Assembly: GCA_947034885.2 (NCBI GenBank)
Contig: OX344750.2
Span: 15,804,053 to 15,868,052 of the forward strand
DNA from: Thuidium tamariscinum
Taxonomy: Eukaryota; Streptophyta; Bryopsida; Hypnales; Thuidiaceae
Length of the DNA: 64,000 nt
Direction: 5' to 3'
Of the stretch, positions 58,811-64,000 are shown in pieces. Below the pieces are notes generated by a model. The model did no database searches, was not told the DNA's origin, and saw only the letters and a list, made by a program, of their open reading frames with translations. Within the stretch, counting starts at the first letter, position 1; every line of letters begins with the position of its first letter. The position numbers and the translations under genes are program-made.

Positions 58811-61250
58811 GTTTGCGCTCCTTTCTCTTTCTCATGCGTTAGGGTTTATGGATAATCGCCTTTTCTTTCCCTCTTTTTTTGAATTTTTCCGTTGGATCCC
58901 AGATCTTGGGGGGTTGAGAACATCTGCTGGGGGTTTTCTTGCTGTAAGCGCATTGCAGAGGGAGATGCGCTACTGGACGGAGTGGGTGGGGTTGTGACAA
59001 CTTGCTTGAATTCATTCGTTGGATCCCGAGAAGAGATTTTTGGGTTTTTGTTTGGATCTTGGGGCTGAGAAAATTGGCTGGGTTTTTTCTTGCTGTGAGC
59101 GCATTGCAGATGGTGATGATCTACTAGCAGGAGTAGGTGATGAAGTTGTGACAAATTGCTTGAGTTTTCGGTGGATCCCGAGAGATTGTGGGCTTTTTGT
59201 TTGGATCTTGGGTTTGAGAACATCGGTGGGTTTTTTTTTCTTGCTGTGAGCGCATTGCAGGTGGTGAGCTAGCAGTGACAAATTGATGGATGGTGTAGGG
59301 TATCGCCAGGCCGCCAAGGATGTGGTAGGCGGGGCACTGTTCATGGAACCTGGAGCAGGGGGCAGCCACGGGAATGGGAGTGGAGGTGGATGCGGAGGCA
59401 TGGTGGTGGTGCGGAATGTAGAGTTGTTTGCGCTTTGTGAATCGTGTCTGTTGCCGTTTCGGATTCGGTGTCATATAGCGTATGTACCAGTTGGAGAGCG
59501 GGTAGTAGGACTTAGTAAGCTGCCGCGGGTGGCGGAGCTTTTCGCGAAGAAATTGCAGAACCCGCGAAGGTTTGCGCTGGAAGTTGCGGTGTCGTTGACG
59601 GAGGCGCTGCAACCGGAGCCGCTGGGGGTGGCCGTGGTTGTGGAGAGCTGGCATTTGCAGTGGCCAGGTGAGTGGGATCAAGGTCCTTTGAATGTCTACA
59701 CCGCATTGCATTTCTTAGAATCACTGGCCATTTGCAGTTGGGGAATTTCTCATTCAGAAAGAAGGTGGGAGGTTCATGATTTCTTAAAATATTTTTCAGT
59801 ACAGTTTCCTTGAAAGATAAATGAAATTGGAAACTAACGCAAGTCGTGTCATATTTTTTGGGGCCTTAGTGGATGTAGTTCTGAATTTTGAAGTTGGAAT
59901 CACAGAAGTCTCTAAAAAGCTTCTGCCCCTGATACGTTCACTGTTGCTACATTGAAGAAAGCGATTGGTACATTGATATGGACCTCTCGCTTTTATATCC
60001 TGGTCGTTTTATGGGCCTCCTACCTTAGTCTTTCATGCAGTGACCAGGTGCGTTTGATCAGTTTCCGTAAATTGTCCATAAACGCAACGCATTGCCCTGA
60101 GAGCGCAGGAATAGGCCCGTTTCGGAAGCCAGTGCAATACGTGATGATAGTCGCTTTCTAAACATTGATGCCTGTAAATGTAGGTTATGATTTTAACTAC
60201 ATGTTTGTTACCTTCCTTGAAGTTGAAGCCTCCTAAATGACGACCTTCATTCATCATTGATGGGGAAGCCAATTTGGGAACTCTGAGGGTCACGAGTATT
60301 TGCATTCCTTTTGGTTCGCTCATCCGAAAATCCTTCTTCGTGCAGGTGCGAAGGAGAATGGAACCGTGTCCGATCTGGAGAAATGCGTTGGCTGGGTACC
60401 ATCCACAGCATATGCAGGCACAGGCCAGTTTGAGGACAAGCATGACGACTTATGGGATGAGCTTGTCGCCCTTCTCCAAGTGGACGGTCATAGCGTGGAG
60501 TATCGTTCTAGTCTCGATGTACATTCAGATTCTTCAAATCCTTGTCCGTTCACTCTATTTGACGCAATCCTCCCTCAGAACGGATACAGTAATGGCTGCA
60601 GTGAACTAGCGTTTTTAGGTCATGGACGTGACTGCACCGTGCCCGCTCTTCCCTCCATGGTTGAAGCTGTGGAGACTCTGTTAAGATCAATAGGAGAAGA
60701 CCCTAGTCGCCCTGAGCTTCGTTTCACTTCGTTACGCTTCGTGCGATGGCTTCTGACCTCCACGCAAGGCAGCCGAGTGGGAACTTCCGGAAACATCGAT
60801 CTCGTGTCAGGGCAGCAAGGGTTGATGTTTTCAATGGGAGGAGGGGAGGAAGAAGTTGCAGATGAGGGCATCTTGACCGAGTTCAACTTCCCATTTTGCT
60901 CCCAGTGCGAGCATCACCTGCTTCCTTTTGTTGGCGTGGTGCATGTGGCTTATTTGAGAAGAAAAATGCGAGGTAGGAAGCAGCACTTGGACAGGGAGAG
61001 TGTCCAAAGGGTGGTGAGAGGGTACAGCCTTCGCTTGCAGGTGCAGGAGCGCTTGACGAGGGAGATTGCGGAGGCGATTGGAAGCTCCGTGATGGTGGTG
61101 GTGGAAGCGAGTCACATGTGTATGTTGTCACGGGGGGTGCAACAAGTGGCGTCCTTGACGTCTACGTATGCTTCGCTGGGACTTTTCTCCACGAATTCGA
61201 GGCTTCGGACCTCATTCTTGCAGTTAGTTGCCAAAAGAACTCATACGTAG
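58543..61250 (+). CDS. GCH1: GTP cyclohydrolase I, plant two-domain type (three exons)
   Basis: This enzyme converts GTP to dihydroneopterin triphosphate and formate, the committed step of the pterin branch of folate synthesis, generally cytosolic in plants. Exons 58543-58810, 59299-59667 and 60346-61250 join in frame to 513 codons. Domain 1 (about 54-213) has LLEGLGEDVTRDGLLKTPLR and GYRQAAKDVVGGALF. At its active site it reads CESCLLPF (136-143), and Gln210 replaces the second zinc cysteine. Domain 2 (about 317-513) has LLRSIGEDPSRPEL, CEHHLLPF (Cys400, His402, His403) and SHMCMLSRGVQ (Cys471), so the zinc and catalytic set is complete there. Established for the family: plant enzymes are bimodular and both domains are needed. 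A linker of about 100 residues separates the domains. At 513 residues it is somewhat longer than the Arabidopsis protein (about 466). A second ATG at codon 4 is possible. Confidence 0.95.
58811..59298 (+). other. GCH1 intron 1 with tandem triplication
   Basis: This 488-bp intron runs from donor GTTTGC to acceptor GTGTAG. Most of it is three tandem copies described separately. Confidence 0.85.
58885..59285 (+). repeat. 151-bp tandem repeat, three copies, in GCH1 intron 1
   Basis: Three copies each contain GGATCC, GTTTGGATCTTGGG-like sequence and TTCTTGCTGTGAGCGCATTGCAG-type ends finishing at 58958, 59109 and 59260, exactly 151 bp apart. They are followed by GTTGTGACAA. Copy 1 has lost about 25 bp after GGATCC. 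Each copy ends in a T-rich run plus CAG and so resembles a 3' splice site. Confidence 0.9.
59299..59667 (+). CDS. GCH1: GCH1 exon 2
   Basis: It runs from GGTATCGCC after GTGTAG to TGGCCAG before the strong donor GTGAGT. It carries most of domain 1, including the degenerate CESCLLPF site and a glycine-rich insert at residues 108-123. Confidence 0.9.
59668..60345 (+). other. GCH1 intron 2 (678 bp)
   Basis: The donor is GTGAGT and the acceptor TCGTGCAG. It contains open frames on both strands that are not supported as genes. Confidence 0.85.
60346..61250 (+). CDS. GCH1: GCH1 exon 3
   Basis: It starts GTGCGAAGGAG, completing a split glycine codon, and ends at TAG 61248-61250. It holds the linker and the whole of domain 2 with the CEHH and HMC zinc site, then TSTYASLGLF and a basic tail ending KRTHT. 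Confidence 0.93.
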
Positions 61251-62767
61251 ATTACTTTCTGATTTTTTTTCCTTAAATTTTTTTTTTCGTTTCATATTTT
61301 TCGTATCGTCGTAGTGTGATCCATCCATTCTAAATCACATTCATTTTTTATGACATCCATTCCAAGCCTGTTGAGTATGTCTGAGTTGTACAGTAGGAAA
61401 ACAAGCAAGCATCTTTAGAATGGGAGGGGGGGTTGCGGTTGGTAGAAGCGCTGCCGCAGCTTCTACATACAATTTTGGAGAACAGTTTATGACTCAGCTG
61501 AACATTGAAGAGACTATCATGCATGGAAATCCTTTAATCTCCCCTGAGGAGCCCAAATGACCGAAAGTGCTCACTCTCATTTTTGGAGGGACAGGGATTA
61601 ATTTGTGCACGTAGTTGTTCCAATTTTCGTAGTGAATCCTTCAAGCGATTCAACTTCCTCGCCATTGAGGTTTTCCGTTGAGGTCACCTCTGTGAACTGC
61701 AATCTGGAAGTAAGAACTGTTGTGTTGCTCTGGAGAATACTAATATTCCGTGTGTTTTTCGACGTTTATACAGTAGTTATCCCTGTCAAACAGCGTTCTT
61801 AAAAACGTGAGTGAGCTGAGTGGCAGGCGTGAGCTGAAAATTAGGAGTCTCGTATTTTTGTATGCATCTGAAATCTAACGCATCTTAGACTTCAGTCTGT
61901 CCTGTTCGTGGACACAATAGAGTTAATCTTGAAGTGTGTGCAATGAGGGACTAGGAGTTTGAGAAAGTGTTTTGTTTCTTTTGTACTATTCTAGATCAAA
62001 CCTTCTTCTAGCTTAATACTCCTAAAAACAAAGAGTGAAATATGAATTTTTAGGGCTATGATCATGAAGGTTATCCATAATAAGGATAATTATTCATGGT
62101 TCTTTTAGAGGGCTAAACTTCTCTAGTGAATGGTCATGTGGTGGCTTAGGGTTTGTTTTTGAGTGGCCCTTGGCTAACAAATATTCTTCCACAACAAAGC
62201 TTTTCTTATGTTGGTTGTTCTATTCTAGGTGAATAATTGGTGTGAAGAACAATTTGTACGTGACACTTTTCATCTTGTGGTTCTATGGTTTCCCCCATCA
62301 TGTGTTGATTTCATTCTCCCCCATCCAACCCAAGCAATAGGGGTTGTCACGACACTTTTGAAGGCCTCTGTTTTCCTTGAGAATTTTAAGTGTTGTTTTC
62401 TTTTCCTCTCGAGGTGAAGAAACAACACTTGTTCTCGACTTTCTTTAAAAAAAATTTATCTTGTTGTCCTCAAATTTCACCCCACAACGTTTTTTTCACT
62501 CTTCCCTTGCATATTTCATGTAGACTCACGAGAATCCAAGTAACTCATTCTCTGGTTTCGATGTTGGATGCACCAAAAGTGGGATCACAGTTCCTCCATC
62601 CTAAACCAATTTCTATTGGCTCGTTGTTTATCTCGCTAACTTCCCATTCCCTTAGAAAGTTAGCTTCTCTGAAGAGACGTGACAATCCCTAATAATTCAA
62701 TCTCCACCAATAATAAAATCTCAAGCTCTTCGACTTGGGAATTGAAGGGTTGGGGTGACTGACCCTT
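61251..62767. other. GCH1 3' region and intergenic sequence
   Basis: The T-rich stretch just after the stop is likely 3' untranslated, but no classic AATAAA was pinpointed. Composition drifts back towards AT-rich. Short open frames (for example 62390-62692) are not recognisable. Confidence 0.45.
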
Positions 62768-62935
62768 CCTAGCTAATTTAGGGTCTCTTATTGCAAATAT
62801 GAATTCAGAATTTGCAAAAACAAATTTGTACAAAAAAATAAAAAATTTCAGCATTTACCCCTGGGGTAAATCCAGCCTGCTGGGCCCACCTTCGATGGTA
62901 GGATTTAACGTCCTCCCTTTTTCAGGTTTGCCATC
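62768..62935. repeat. Dispersed repeat I, copy 2
   Basis: TAGCTAATTTAGGGTCTCTT, AGAATTTGCAAAAACAAATT and GCTGGGCCCACCTTCGATGG match the reverse complement or direct strand of 44432-44700. It is diverged, and element boundaries are unclear. Confidence 0.55.
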
Positions 62936-64000
62936 AGGGGTCGTTACGGAGTAACTTCAGTCACTCAAGATAAGAAAGCTTCCGAGTTGCGAATATTGAA
63001 AAGTGTTTCATCCAAATCGAAAAAAAGACTTATTTGGGGGGAATTGAAAAGCGCTGCCGAGAGCTGATTGGCAGCTACAGTGATTCGTTTGATGCAGAAG
63101 TGCAGAAGCGCACGTGCCACATGAGGCTCAGGTTCAAAGTGATACGGAGTAATATATTTTTCAGATTAGAAAAACACTAAATTATCCATCCCCAACTGTA
63201 GTGCATAATTCTGAAGGCATGATATAGATATCTATTGTCGTCAAAGGTTTATAAAATTGGCGAAGGTTATAATTTGATGTCTTCAAGGAGAATTTTTTTT
63301 TAAAAATCATGATATTTCAGGATGATTGCATCAATCCATGATTGACTTTTTTTCAAAAAAATGAATTTGGCGGAGTACATTCAAGTTGTCACAAGCAATG
63401 TCTTGGACGATGGTGATGGACTGATTTGTGTTAAGTGATCGCAATAAGGTACTCGAACCACTTGTAATCAATCATATAAGATATTTTAAATATGATCTGG
63501 TGTAGTGCAAGCTGAAGCAAATATTTTGAGAGGTGCACTGATAGAATTATAGAAATGATGGGGATCACAAAAACTTTTGGTAATTTTATTGCATGAATTG
63601 AAATTATTAAGAATTTTAAAAGGCAAAAAGTGCACCAAACCCATTAACAATCTCTAGACTTTTTTAATTCCAATCATTCAAAAAAATACTTTTCCACTTA
63701 GTGCTTTTGACTTTTTTGCACACTACTTTGGGACATGTGTCATCAACTTTTAGTCCCAACTTTGAAAAGGAGAGAAAAACACATTCTAGCCTTGGTTGAA
63801 AATATATCAATCTATAAGTTGGCTATGGGGTGCTAGTTGGTTATGGGTAGTTCTACCTTCAAAACTTCGACTTTTTGAGTGTAAATTCATCCTAGGAAGT
63901 GATGTTTTTAGACCTCCATGTTGTCACCATGTTAGGAAACATCACAACTGCTTTAGGTGGATAAGTTGACCACGATGGATACACTTTTTGTTGGTTTTGA
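62936..64000. other. Intergenic, no gene supported
   Basis: Mixed-composition sequence without recognisable coding regions or element ends. Confidence 0.4.

Noticed and set aside
58284..58835. Long minus-strand frame of 183 codons over GCH1 exon 1, and similar ones at 59124-59711 and 60033-60443
   Set aside because: They lie antisense to well-supported GCH1 exons or introns in GC-rich DNA, where stop codons are rare. No family is recognised.
59283..59813. GCH1 exon 2 read through into intron 2 as a separate protein
   Set aside because: The strong donor GTGAGT at 59668 and the exact phase match with exon 3 show that it is spliced; the tail after 59667 is intron.
1..64000. tRNA, rRNA genes, CRISPR arrays and bacterial operon signals
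   Set aside because: No tRNA-like B box with a cloverleaf, no rRNA motifs and no regularly spaced repeats of CRISPR type were seen. The window is eukaryotic nuclear DNA.

Overview
This is a nuclear segment from a large, AT-rich plant genome. Two genes constrain the organism. A GTP cyclohydrolase I at 58.5-61.25 kb has the two-domain architecture known only from plants and their relatives. A WD40 protein of the CFAP43/CFAP44/CFAP57 axonemal group, on the minus strand from about 28.7 kb leftward, implies motile, flagellated sperm. Together they suggest a seed-free land plant (lycophyte, fern or bryophyte), a cycad or Ginkgo, or a charophyte, and argue against a flowering plant or conifer. Multi-kilobase introns packed with small DNA transposons point to a large genome. 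The species cannot be named from the sequence.

Layout. From 1 to 28.74 kb lie six exons of the axonemal gene (F to A from left to right, transcribed right to left), separated by introns of 3.2, 6.5, 8.7, 6.0 and 0.14 kb. The 5' start lies to the right of 28.74 kb and was not found; the 3' part runs off the left edge. From 28.7 to 45.3 kb there is no gene I can support, only repeats. At 45.3-46.2 kb is an intronless CDPK/PPCK-type kinase on the minus strand with a good TATA box but two in-frame stops. From 46.3 to 58 kb there are repeats and AT-rich DNA. Near 58.08 kb base composition shifts sharply to GC-rich, marking the promoter, 5' leader and three exons of GTP cyclohydrolase I on the plus strand. 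The last 2.7 kb is intergenic.

Most of the rest is mobile-element DNA without coding capacity. I separated these families by their ends and target duplications: (A) TTAA-flanked elements of 0.65-0.94 kb with ends TTAACCCCTAAAGG, piggyBac-like; (B) elements of about 0.72-0.75 kb with ends GGGTNATTGCAAGAAA and 4-bp duplications, superfamily not assigned; (C) 270-280-bp TA-flanked elements ending AGGTNGGTACACCC; (D) CACTA-like foldback elements with 3-bp duplications; (E) Stowaway-type elements; (F) one palindromic GGGCCTGTTT element; (H) elements ending TGCTAGTATGTGAGC. The mutual arrangement of these repeats gives the most interesting observations: near-identical inverted copies flank exon D and flank exons A-B; one element sits 26 bp from a splice acceptor; one element is nested in another of its own family; and intron 1 of GTP cyclohydrolase I carries a 151-bp tandem triplication ending each time in an acceptor-like CAG.
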